Positions 47,802-58,274 of a DNA stretch of 64,000 bases are shown piece after piece. This stretch comes from Manis javanica (lineage: Eukaryota > Chordata > Mammalia > Pholidota > Manidae): assembly GCF_040802235.1 (NCBI RefSeq), contig NC_133158.1, positions 39,312,001 through 39,376,000 on the forward strand, in the 5' to 3' direction. Made by a program: the position numbers and the translations under genes. A model generated the notes under the pieces. That model did not search any database. It worked only from the letters and a program-made list of their open reading frames with translations, and was not told the DNA's origin. The first letter of the stretch is position 1; each line of letters opens with the position of its first letter.

Positions 47802-48268
47802 TGTGGTAGGCAGAAAAATGGTCCCCCCAAAGATAGTTATACCCTAATCTCCAGAACCTGTAAATATGTTAGGTTACATGCAAAGAGAATTAAAGTTGCA
47901 GATGGAATTAAGATTGCTAATCAGTTAACACTAAGACAGGGGTATTATCTTTGATTATCAGAGTGGGCCCTTAAAAGTGAGTCAGGCAGGAGTGTCAGAG
48001 TCAGAGAAAGATCTGAAGACACGATGCTGCTGGCTTTGAAAATGGTGGGAGATATGGGCCAAGGAGAATGGGTAGCCTCTAGAAGCTGGAAAAGGCAAGG
48101 AAATGAATTCTCTTCTAGAGCCTCTAGAGGGAGCACAGCTCTGCTGACATCTTGATTTTAGTGAGAACCATTTAAAACTTCTGGCTTCTAGAACTATAAG
48201 ATAATAGATTACATTGTTTTATGCAAATAAATTGTGGTAATTTGTTACAGCGACAATAAACTATCACA
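47802..48268 (+). mobile_element. MaLR/ERVL-like solitary LTR
   Basis: Starts TGTGGTAGGCAGAAAAATGG and ends ACTATCACA. Internal blocks are CCTAATCTCCAGAACCTGTA, GATTATCAGAGTGGGCCC, AGCCTCTAGAAGCTGGAAAA and TTGTGGTAATTTGTTACAGC. It belongs to a common ancient mammalian LTR family and is nearly full-length (467 bp). It is the sister of the interrupted LTR at 43375-44710. Confidence 0.8.
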
Positions 48269-48581
48269 GTGGTGTTGGAGTAACCAACTATGACTGCGTA
48301 TTTGTCTCTTTGTCCTCCCAGTTTTTTGCCTCCCATATTTTGCTGCTTTGTTGTTTGGTGCATACATGTTCAGGGTTGTGATGCCTTCTTGACAGACTGA
48401 CACTTTATCATCATGTGACGTCTTTCTCTGTCATTGGTATTTTCTTTGTTCTGAAGTCTATATTATCTGATATTAATGTAGCCACTCTTTTCTTTGATTA
48501 ATGTTTGCATCTTTATTCATCCTTTTAATTTCAACCTGCCTATACCATCATATTTGAAGTGTGTTTTTATAGACAGTATAT
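48269..48581 (-). mobile_element. L1 endonuclease-region fragment, antisense
   Basis: GTTCTGAAGTCTATATTATC, GATATTAATGTAGCCACTCT and ATTTGAAGTGTGTTTTTATA are the complement of the L1 ORF2 endonuclease region. It sits head-to-head with the sense L1 that begins at 48582. This arrangement fits a 5' inversion by twin priming, or two separate elements. Confidence 0.75.
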
Positions 48582-50559
48582 GGAAGAAGTAAAATTATCT
48601 CTATTCACAAATGACATGATCTTGTATATGGAAAACTGTAAAGAACCCCCCTACACAAAAAAACTATTGGAATAACCAATTTTTAGCAAGGTGACAGGAT
48701 ACAAGACTAATATACAAAAATAAATTGTATTTCTATAGACAAGCAATAAACAATTTAAAATGCAGTCAAGAAAATAATTTCACTTACAATAGCATCAAAA
48801 TAATAAAATACTTAGTAAATTTAACAAAAGAAGTGAATTGCTTATACATGGAAAATTATAAAACACTATTAAAAGAAATAAAGAAGATCCAAGTAAGTGA
48901 AAAGATATACCATCACATGGACTGGAAGACACAGTATTGTTAAGATGGCAGTACTCCCCAAACTGATCTATAGATTCATTATAGTTCCTTTTAAAATCCC
49001 ATTTGGATTTTTTGGAAATTGACAGGTTGATCCTAAAATTTATATGGAAATTCAAGGATTATCAAAGCAATCTTGAAAAATAAGAACCACTTTGGAAGAC
49101 TCATACTTCCCATTTCAAAGCTCACTACAAAGCTACCATAATCAAATCAGTGTGGCACTGGCATTAAGGATAGACATATAGGCCAATGGAATATAACTGA
49201 GAGTGTAGGAATCAATCATTACATTTACAGTTGATTAGTTTTCAGCAAGGGTACCAAGGCCAATCAGTGGGGGAAAATAGCCTTTCCAACAAATGGTACT
49301 GGATCAGTTGGATATCCATTAGCAATAGAATGAAGTGTATTCCCACCTTACATAATATTAAAAAATTTAACTTGAAATGGATCAAAGTTCTTAATGTAAG
49401 AACTCAAACTATAAGCCCTTATAGGAAAACATAGGCACCAATCTTCATGACTTTGAGTTAGGTAATGGTTACTTAGCTATAACACCAAAAGCACAAGTTA
49501 TGAAAGCAAAACAAAATAAATAAGAATCAATCAAAATTTAAAATGTTTTTGCTTTAAAGGACACATTTAAGAAAATTAAAACACAACTCACAGAATAGGA
49601 GAAAACATTTTCAAATTATATATCAGATAAAGGACTCACAGCCACAGTGTATAAGGAAAACTTACAACACAATAATAAAAAGACAACCCAATTAAAAAAT
49701 GAACAAAGGACTTGAATAGACATTTTTACAAAGAAGACATATAAATGGCCAATAAATACATGAAAAAATACTCAACATTGTTATTCATTAGGGAAATGTG
49801 TATCAAAATCACAATGAGGTAACACTTCACACTAAGATAGCTAGAATAAAATACACAGGTATTAAGTGTTGGCTAGGATATTAAGTTAGTGACTTCATAC
49901 ATTGCTGGCAAAAATATAAAATGGTGAAGCTACTTTGGAAAACAGTTTTCCAGTTCTTCAAAAAGTTGAGCATAGAGTTACTGCATGACTCAGGAATTTC
50001 ATTCCTAGGTATGTACCCAAGAGAACTGAAAACAATACACACAAAAAAACTTGTACAAATGTTTACAGGAACATTACTTATAACAGACCAAAAGTGGAAA
50101 CAACATAAATGCCCATCAATTGATGAATGGATAAACAAAAGGCAGTATATCCACATAGTGGAATATTATTCAGTCATAAACAGGAATGAAGCACTGATCC
50201 ATGCCACAGGACAGAGGGGACATGAAGGCATTGCACTCAGTACCTGATGCTGGGCACAGGAGGCCGTCCTATGAGTCCGGCCATCCCAAATGTCCAGCAT
50301 AGGGAAATCCACAGAGATGGAGAGTACATGAATAGTTTCCAGGCAGAAGGATATAGAATGGGGAATGACTGCTAATGGGCTTAACATTTCTTTGTGGAAT
50401 GATGACAGTATTCTAGAATTAGATAATGGTGATGGTGTACATCTCTGTGAATACACTAAAAATCACTGAATTATACACTTCAAAATATGAATTTCATGTT
50501 ATATGAATTATATCTAAAAAAATTACTATTCTCCTGGTTTTAAAAAAAAGAAAAAAGAA
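48582..50559 (+). mobile_element. L1 ORF2 C-terminal half, 3' UTR and A-tail
   Basis: A collinear sense L1 from the reverse-transcriptase core to the A-rich 3' end (about 50511-50559). At 48604-48615 the catalytic F-x-D-D position reads Phe-Thr-Asn-Asp, so an essential Asp is lost. Stops appear within 30 codons. Later landmarks include CATGGACTGGAAGACACAGT, GGATCAAAGTTCTTAATGTA and GGAATATTATTCAGTCATAA. The element is dead and lacks its 5' half. Confidence 0.92.
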
Positions 50560-50574
50560 GTTGCATGTATCTCC

Positions 50575-50860
50575 TGAGAAAATGTGAAAGCATTTACAAA
50601 ACAGCATAAAAAATAAATTATACATCACCATAATCCCACCTATTACCTCATCATACCCACTTATATTTTTGTGCATATCCTTTCATAATATTCTCTATGC
50701 ATGCATGCATTCATCTACACACCCATACATTGTTTTTAAGAGTGGAATTCTCTGCAGCTACCTGTTTGTAACTTGCTTTTTCCCCATTAGTAATATAAAA
50801 TAATATAAAGCTCTTTATATATATAATGTGTTTCAATAAATAATCATTGCTATTAAAAAT
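50575..50860 (+). mobile_element. Old L1M 3'-end fragment
   Basis: CACCATAATCCCACCTATTA, GTGCATATCCTTTCATAATA, CTGTTTGTAACTTGCTTTTT and TTTCAATAAATAATCATTG match a recurrent L1M-type 3' module. Contains the 14-bp palindrome ATGCATGCATGCAT at 50697-50710. Confidence 0.55.
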
Positions 50861-51769
50861 GCAGATAAGAAAGTAGAGTAAACATTGTACAAAGACAAGG
50901 ACCACAGCGGGAAGAAGGCAGTAGTTCTGGCTTTCAAGGCCCGACTGGCTTGTCTGCAAAGGGCAGGACAGGCACTGAGGGTGGGGGAAAGGGTGGCCCG
51001 GGCCCTGAGCAGGTACTGCTGGGTTTCAGGATCCTGGGGGACATGATCCCTATGTGACGGTGAGGACACAGGAAGGAGCCCGTTTTATGTTTCGGAGTGC
51101 TCCAGTGTGAGGGCAAAGTGTTCCGTATCTTCCTTTTTCATGAACTAGGAGGATTAAAATGTTATCAAAACAGGACTGAAACAAGGAATATTAGTCATGG
51201 GATGAGGCCCAACTGTGTCATCTCCATGTTCACATCCCTGGATAAGGGCTTTGGAAACATCATGATTTCCCTGCCGGAGACTCTGAGAATGTAAATATTT
51301 ACAGCTTCCAGCAGCAGCTGGCCTGTGGCCGCCTCGCACCCCTGCAGATAGCGTCTCCTTGGGATCTGGGTCATTCTGACGGTGAACCACCCAGCCACTT
51401 CCTCGGCTCAACCGGCAGGTGGGGGCCTGTGAGAGGTGGGGGTGAAGGGGGTCTTGGCATGTCACTCACCTGTCTGTAGCTGTGCACATGGGGTGTGTAT
51501 GTGTGTGCCCGTAAGATAGAGAGAGAGAACCCCGGGGCAGAGATGGAGAGGAAGTGGGTGATGTGCCCGTGAACAGACCTGGGCTGTGGCACAGGGAGAG
51601 CACAGCAGGCGGTTATCTGGCTGTGGGTCCTTGGAGATGCCTGGGCAGCATGGGAATGGGTGGCAGAGGAATGCAGGGTTAGACATCCACGGCCCATGGT
51701 AGGAGGCCTACCCCAGCTGCCGTCCAGGGCCCCCAAACCACCTCCCCCATGAAGGATGAGGGTGAGACA
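50861..51769. other. Unique DNA, nothing recognised
   Basis: Transition back to GC-rich unique DNA, with a short GA run near 51517-51527. No gene recognised. Confidence 0.5.
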
Positions 51770-51955
51770 CCAGAAGGTGGTGCTTGCCTGCTGTGTGACT
51801 GCTGCTCTGTGCCTCTGTTTCCCTTCCTGTAAGAAGGGGACAGTGACAGTACTCCTCCCCCCACCAGTCAGGGCTGTGTCCAGGGTGGAGTGAGTCACTG
51901 CACGTGTAGGGCTCAGAACTGGCCTCAGGGGCTCTTACCTCTGTTGTCAACGTTG
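51770..51955 (+). mobile_element. MIR SINE fragment
   Basis: CTGCTGTGTGACTGCTGCTC, GTGCCTCTGTTTCCCTTCCT and GTAAGAAGGGGACAGTGACA follow MIR in sense orientation (agctgtgtgacc - gtgcctcagtttcctcatct - gtaaaatggggataataat). The end is marked by a TACTATTG stretch. Confidence 0.65.
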
Positions 51956-53769
51956 CTACTATTGCTTCCATGGCCACCAACCTTGGTGACACCAAGTGCT
52001 GGTAATGCCCCTTGTAGGGAAAGCCTCAGCACCTTCTCCTCCCCAACCCTGCACCACGCCAGGGCCATCCTCACTGCCCCCGACGCTGCCTGGCCTCTGG
52101 GAAGCAGCCCTGGGCTACCCTGGCCTGGGCCCTGGGGGCATACCCAAGGCCTCCCCAGGTGCCTGACGGCTGTGGGCTTGGGGGAGCCGTGCCCTGCTGC
52201 CAGGGTGTCCTCAACCACAGCAGGGGTGCTAAGGAGGCAGGGTGAGCCCAGTGCCTGCATGGACATGGCAGGGAGGACATTTTAGATCTGGGCCCAGTGG
52301 GAAGACTTTGCTCCCAGAAAGGGATATTGGGCATGTAGGAAAGAAGCCCTCCCCTGCTCAAGGGCCAGGCTTCCCAGCAGACCCTGGCTGTGAGCCAGCC
52401 ACCTGGGCCTGGGCTGCGGTGACCCAGGGCCCATGTCGGGTTGATCTGTATTGCCTGAGACCACGTGGGGTGGATTTCAGTAGTGCAGGAGTTTCTCTGT
52501 GCCAGCTCTGGATGAGCCCCACCTTCTGACGCTGTGAGACCCAGGGCAGGGTGCTCCTGGGATCTGGTGGGGGGACCTCTGTGGGACCCACCCGGCTCTG
52601 AAAGGCAGTGAGCACTTTGGGACCCTGGATGGTGGCTGCATGTGAAGCAGCAGCTGGCTAAGGGGCTCCCACCAGGCCCAACCCCTCCCTGCACCAGGCG
52701 GGACTTGGCAGACCCCCTCAAAGGCCTCATTTCCTGTCTTATAATTCAGCAGAAACTCTTCTCCAGATGTGTTCTCCACAGCATGTTTGTTTAAAGTCAA
52801 CTGACAAGTTACAGAGGAGGCATGATTCACAGCCACCCGTGGCTCCTGCCGCCAATGGCCAGGCCAGGCTAGGAATTTTGGGTAGGGGGGGTCCAAGCCC
52901 ATTTTGGGGAAAAGGCAACATCAGACCCAATTGAGGCTGTCTCTCGACCTCAGGCTGCCCCTCTCTTGTCCACAAGGGTGACCTTTTGTCCCCAGCATGA
53001 GCAGGACCCTGGACCTGGGGGAAGTGAGGGAATGACAGGGGCTGGGGGTGGGGGCCTGGGCCTCAGCCCTGGGGGGCCCATCTTGCAGAGATGGGTGATG
53101 GGGCTTCCTCTTTCCCTCCAGCTGAGGGATACCTGGACCAGGGCCAGTGCTGGGCTAGGCAGCAGCAGGTGGGTGCAGAAGCTCCAATGGCCATCCTGCC
53201 CCAGGTCTGCCTTGATACTATCACCATGTGTCCTCTCAGACACAGGAGCTGGGGTGACATTGGAAAGTGAGCTGACCTGCTGTGGTCACCTGCTCTTTCC
53301 CTCTGCCACAGCACCCAGGAAACCTGAGATGCCCACCTAAGCTTCTGAGTGAGCCTGATCAGGGTTAGGTCCCAGACAACTGGGTGCACAGGCAGTGTGA
53401 GCAAATAAGAACAGAAATGAAACTTGCCTTTGGTGTTTTGGGAATGTTTGTTTCCAAGCCCATCTGACTGCTACCAGCTCAAATACCCCACACTGCACAG
53501 ATGGGCTGCATGTTTACATTAACCACACACTTACAGGATGAGGAGCAAGGGAAATGACCTTGGCTTGGGGTTTTGTGCACATTTCATGTTTTCTGTTTCA
53601 TGGGGTCAAAATGTGCAGTGTGGTAATCGTCTGGGCAGCTGCTTCTGCCCAAGCTCCATGAGCCTCTTCTCAGAGGCTCTTTGCCTGTCTGCCTATGTCC
53701 AGGAAGCCCTGGCCAGGCCTGTCCTCCCCTCTCCCATCCCTGCACAGTGCTGTCTCCATGGGGCCCTGC
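51956..53769. other. GC-rich unique DNA, no gene recognised
   Basis: About 1.8 kb with many overlapping open frames on both strands, for example 52071-52730 on the minus strand. No domain or repeat recognised. Confidence 0.5.
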
Positions 53770-53915
53770 CCTGGCTGCAGCTCACTCCCCCTGTATCTGT
53801 TTCCTCCTCCTTAAACCAGGGATTAAAGTAGGTGGCCTGCTCGGGTCCAGGTGGGGGTTAACTCAGACGAGATGGTGCTCAGAGCCGTGGAACCTGGCCC
53901 CTGGTAGGCTCTCCA
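53770..53915 (+). mobile_element. Probable MIR SINE fragment
   Basis: CTGTATCTGTTTCCTCCTCC, TTAAACCAGGGATTAAAGTA and ATGGTGCTCAGAGCCGTGGA with CCTGGTAGGCTC at the end fit the 3' half of MIR. Confidence 0.5.
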
Positions 53916-54299
53916 GGACGCCGGCCGCATCGGCCACTGGGCTGTGTGTCCACCCTGTGTCAGCCAGCTTACGTTCTGCTTATCTCGGTGTTGTGTGCTT
54001 GGAAAGGCACACAGCGCTGGACACGGGAGAGGGAGCTCTGCAGCATGGCCACCTACGTGTCGTCTCCCTGCAGAAAAAGAGGCAGCCCCACCCCAGGCAG
54101 CCCCCCAGCAGCCAGGCAGCGCCCCGCAGTCTGCCAGGCAGCCCCACGGCCCTCCCGGGCAGCCACAGCCCTCGCCCCTAGCGGGCCTGCTCGCGTCATC
54201 TGCACCTCCGGCTCCTTTTGTCAGCACGACATCCGGGATCCCCGTCTCTGGGTTGGGGTCCCTCACATGTAGATTTCCCCTGTGACTATGCTGCCGTCT

Positions 54300-54720
54300 G
54301 CTTCCCCCCAACACGGGCACCGTGGTGCTTCCAGCGGGTGCCAGGTACACTTCCGGCGGGAGCCACGCACACTTCCGGCAGTGCCTGGCACACTTCCGGC
54401 GGGCGGGGCCTGGTTCGCGTGGCAGCCCCCATCTCCCGAGTGCTCACTCGAGTCCCCACCATGGGGCGCTGCCTGCCGCCCACCCTCGCCAGCCGACCCA
54501 GGCCGGGCTGTGAGTCCCGCGGAGACGGCGGGGCCCGGGCCAGCACTGCCCCTCTCATCAGCCCCCTGCACGTGTGGCGGCCTTCCTCACTCTGGAGAGG
54601 AAGCGCGTTCCTGAAGCAGGGACCCGACTGGCCCGAGGCTCACTGGGCAGACCCCACAGGGGCGCCCTTGAGGAGAGTGGGTGCAGGAGGTGGTGTCTGA
54701 CCATCGGGATCCCGACTCTG
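54300..54720. promoter_or_regulatory. Small CpG-dense patch with ETS-type motifs
   Basis: A CpG-dense, GC-rich patch. Its left part holds three exact ACTTCCGG octamers (54349-54356, 54371-54378, 54392-54399), preceded by a degenerate GCTTCCAG at 54327. ACTTCCGG is the complement of CCGGAAGT, the core of ETS-family sites (GABP, ELK) common in CpG-island promoters. A plus-strand frame from the ATG at 54461 to a stop at 54698-54700 has no recognisable domain, and I do not call it a gene. Promoter activity is inference. Confidence 0.5.
54327..54412. repeat. 21-22 bp tandem repeat, about four units
   Basis: Units start at 54327, 54349, 54371 and 54392. The consensus is about ACTTCCGGCGGGAGCCACGC plus AC. 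The first unit is degenerate and the last runs into GGGCGGGGCC. Confidence 0.85.
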
Positions 54721-56189
54721 TCCTCACATGGGCACGCGGGGACTTGAGCCTGCTGGCCAGGCTGGGGCATGACTGCCGACCACGGCCACGTCCATGCTAG
54801 GTGTCCTCCCGCAGAGAGCAGAGCCAGGCACGCCCAGATTCGGAAGGAGTGGCTGGATGATTAAGCCCCGAGATGCACCCCTCAGATAGATGCACACGGG
54901 CCACCACTTTACCTGTGCAGGTGATAGAGCACGTGTTCCCTAGACTCCGGGGTTCCCGCCCTACACTCTCCCAAGCCCAAGCCAGGACCCTGTCCTCCGG
55001 CTAATGCTCAGCCTGAGCCATTTGAACCACATGGGCAGAGGCTGGGTGCGCTTCCTGCAACGGGGAGTGAGGTCTTCCCTTCTCCTGGGGTAGCTGCCAG
55101 CCTGGAGGGGCATGTGCGGGCTACTCTGCTGGACTGGGCAGAGCCTCTGTGCCGTGGAGATGAAGGCTCCGCCAGCCTGGTGGGACCACGTCTCCCAGAC
55201 TCGTTCACTCTTGGAGGCAGTGCTTCAGCCAAGGGGGTGAGATTGTGGCAGGTGGAAAGTTCTGGAGTCTTTCAAGCCCTGTGAAGGCACATGGCCGGAG
55301 CCCAGTGCCGTGGCCATCAGAGTCTTCCTGGCTTGGTCATGGATTTGGAAATAGTTCTGGGCAAGAGCTGGAGAGAACCCAGGGTGCCTGAAGCTCCACG
55401 TTAAAGAGGGTCAACCAGATTCCCTTCCTGACGGGAGCAGTTTTGGGACAAGGAGTGGGTCTTCTCTGACCCCCACCCCTCGCTCCTTCTTTCCCCAGAG
55501 AACCGTGGGACAGTGGACAGGCCCTTTGGCTGCTGAGGGGATCACTTCCCTCCTTGGCCGTGGGTGTCCAGCCTGCTGGTTTTCCCCACAAAGCAGCTCC
55601 CACCTGTGCTCTCTGAGGAGGGGGAGTTTCTCCCCCACCATTTAAACACGTTCCCTTTCTTGGAACCATGTTTCCTGGCCTGTGTGCACAGTCCAATCTC
55701 ATTTCTCCAACTTTCCTATTCTGGAGTCACCTCTACAGAATCAAAGCAATTTATATGACTCACTAGATGGAAACATGCACGGGACGGAACCAGCCACGAC
55801 AGAGGAGGCGCAAGCCCTTAGAACCCAAGGACTACATGCCAAGCTGCTGCTGTTCCTCAGTGTGAACTGCATGTCACTCCACGAGTAAATTCCAACAGGG
55901 AGTGGGGAAATGCCTCAAGAACGCTGAGAGGCAGAGAAAGTGACCCACAGATATTTTGAACTCTGGTGAGAAAGAGGAAATCTAGAGACATGTCACACCC
56001 ATGTCTCCTAGTTTTTGTAAAAATGATCTGAGATTTTATATGTGATTTTTCTAATGATCATAATAATTTTAAAAGTTTACTATATAATTTCTTTAAAAAT
56101 TTACTTGAATTAAATTTTATAACCAGATAGACAGCAATTAACTAAACCCAATTCACCACTCTAAGTTTTTACTTCTCACCACTATTTCT
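54721..56189. other. Unique DNA, no gene recognised
   Basis: GC-rich until about 55690, then AT-rich. No gene, RNA or clear repeat recognised. Confidence 0.5.
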
Positions 56190-56785
56190 TTATAGTGTGT
56201 CTGCTGTTCTTACTTATTTCTCTGTCGTTAAAACCACTCTCTGTCTATCAATGTGTGTATGTGTGTGTATTTTTGTATATGGTGTGAGGAAAGAATCTTT
56301 TAAATGCAATCTTTTGGGTCTATTCTCCATAATCTTAATATTTCTCTCATAATTTTTTCCATATTCTCTTCCATATCCTATTCTTGAGCTTCTCTTTGAA
56401 ATAATATGTAGAATCCAAAATGTTATTTATTCTTTGCATTTAAAAAATGGTGGACTATGTCAAACAAGAAGAATACAGAAACAATGTTATGAATACCCAT
56501 GGGGCCACCACTTAGCTTTAACATGTTAGCATTTTGTCATATTTGCTCTTTTAAAGAAATAAAACATTATACATATAAGCAAACCTTCATGATGCTCTTC
56601 CCTAATTGCAAAAGGCACTGGTCCCTGAAATAAGAAATAACGATCCTATGTAACACTAGGAAATGTGCTAACTCATGGTACCACAGAGGTAGATAGGAGA
56701 GAGAATCCTCGAGACTGTGACAGCAGGTGCGCAAGAGCACTGAGCAAACCACTGCCTACTCAAAATAAAACACTAGCAAGCAGGA
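56190..56785. mobile_element. Possible old L1M 3' remnant
   Basis: AT-rich sequence with GAATACCCATGGGGCCACCA and TTAGCATTTTGTCATATTTG, which resemble an L1M 3' UTR module. Orientation and boundaries are unsure. Confidence 0.35.
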
Positions 56786-56945
56786 ATAGCCCCGAGGGAG
56801 GATATTTACAAAAATCCATAGTTAATATCAAACCTAGTAGTGAAACAAAAAATTCTCATTATAGTCAGGAGCAAGGTGAAATTGCCCACCATGGCATGGT
56901 GTATTTTCCAGGGGCCACAGTAAGAACCCTATCCTTCTTGTTGGC
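56786..56945 (+). mobile_element. Short L1 ORF2 remnant, sense
   Basis: CAAAAATCCATAGTTAATAT with AGTAGTGAAACAAAAAATTC and AGGAGCAAGGTGAAATTGCC resembles the ORF2 segment just upstream of the reverse-transcriptase catalytic motif. Short and diverged. Confidence 0.5.
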
Positions 56946-57019
56946 AAGTAGTAAACACCAAGTTAAGGGCTGTAGTTACCTGGCAGTGGGAGAGAGTGGG
57001 ATTGTTCAGTCCTCCATCC

Positions 57020-57560
57020 CTACCAATTTTTTAAAAAATTCTATTTGTCTAATATTAATATAGACAATATAGATTGTCTATATTTAAAAAAATAGGCAAT
57101 ATAGATCAGTGTTTATCTGATCAATATTTTCCTTCTCTTTATTTTTAGTCTGTCTGTGTGGTTTATTTTATGTGTATCTCTTGCAAGCAGAATTAACTAT
57201 TATTTAATTTTCATGTAGCCTATTGATTTTTATCCTTTAAAATATGAGTTTAACCCTTTTAGAGTTACAGTAATTGCTAACATATTTAAGCATTGTTTCT
57301 ACTATCTTATTTTGGGTTTTCTACTTACTAAGGATTTTTCTTCTGCTTTTTTCTTTCTTTCCTGACTTTCAGTGAATATATGTATTTTTAAATCTATTTC
57401 CCTTTCTCTCTGCTAGTTTGGAAGCCAAGATTTCTTCTATACTTTGAGAGTTTACCTTAAAAGTTTTATTATGCATTATACACTAAAAATTTTCTAAGAA
57501 AGTCTGAAGTTGTTTAGTATTTCTGTCCTTCTCCAGAACATGAAAACTTAGCATGCCTCA
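57020..57560 (-). mobile_element. L1 endonuclease/ORF1-side remnant, antisense
   Basis: CTATTTGTCTAATATTAATA at the left, TGTATCTCTTGCAAGCAGAA, TTAGAGTTACAGTAATTGC and TGGGTTTTCTACTTACTAAG follow old L1 in antisense. A 12-bp stem hairpin lies inside it. Confidence 0.6.
57057..57084. repeat. Perfect inverted repeat (12-bp stem)
   Basis: AATATAGACAAT, a 4-base spacer ATAG, then ATTGTCTATATT. It seems to be a by-product of local duplication, since a related AGGCAATATAGATCA block follows at about 57094. Confidence 0.9.
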
Positions 57561-57738
57561 CCTATTCATTGAGCCATGTCCTATCTTATTATTGTCTAAT
57601 TTTTCCTTTTTAAAAAACTAAACTTTTTAAGCAGTAATTACAGATGCCTCAATTCAACCATTTTTTAAAACCATGCCACTTCAAATTCTTTTTCCTTAGT
57701 GAGGACTGTTAGCTAGTAAGATTTCTCAGTTTTTGCTT

Positions 57739-58274
57739 TTTTATTGCTGCTTAACAGATCATGATGAGCTGTAGTGGTGTTAACAACCATTGTATTATGC
57801 TCCCAGAATTTAGAGTAGCAGGAGTGGTTTGTTTCTGTTTCCTGATGCCTGGGGTCTCTGCTGGAAAGTCTTCAAACTTTTTTGCTGAAAGGTGAACTTC
57901 TCTGAGAGTTTCTTTGCACACATGCCTGGTGTCAGCAGGGGTGACTCAGAAGATGGGCTCGACTAGAAATGTTGTCCGGCGCACCTATCCATGGCTACTC
58001 TGTGTGGTTTGGGCTTCCTCACAACATGGCAGCTCCAAGATAGAGTTTTTGCACGGTGGCCCAGGGCTCCCAGAGTAAGCAATCTGTGCCAAGGCAGAAG
58101 CTACATAGTCTTTTATAGGCACCCAGCCTTGGAGGCCACATTGTGTCACTCTCACATAACTGTATTAGTGGAGGGAGTCAGAGGTTCACTCAGATTTGGA
58201 ATAAAGGGTCATAGACTGCCACCTCTGATGGAGTAAGTGTCAAAGAATTTGCATCCATGTTTTAAACTGCCACA
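57739..58274 (-). mobile_element. Ancient LTR-like repeat, antisense
   Basis: Read left to right: TTTTATTGCTGCTTAACAGA, CATTGTATTATGCTCCCAGA, GGGCTTCCTCACAACATGGC, GTCTTTTATAGGCACCCAGC and GTGTCAAAGAATTTGCATCC, ending GCCACA. This is a familiar ancient LTR-type repeat in minus orientation (starting TGTGGC). Family naming is from memory and not firm. Confidence 0.55.

Noticed and set aside
54461..54700. Small plus-strand frame starting at ATG in the CpG patch
   Set aside because: About 80 codons, no domain or conservation evidence; retained only as a note in the regulatory entry.
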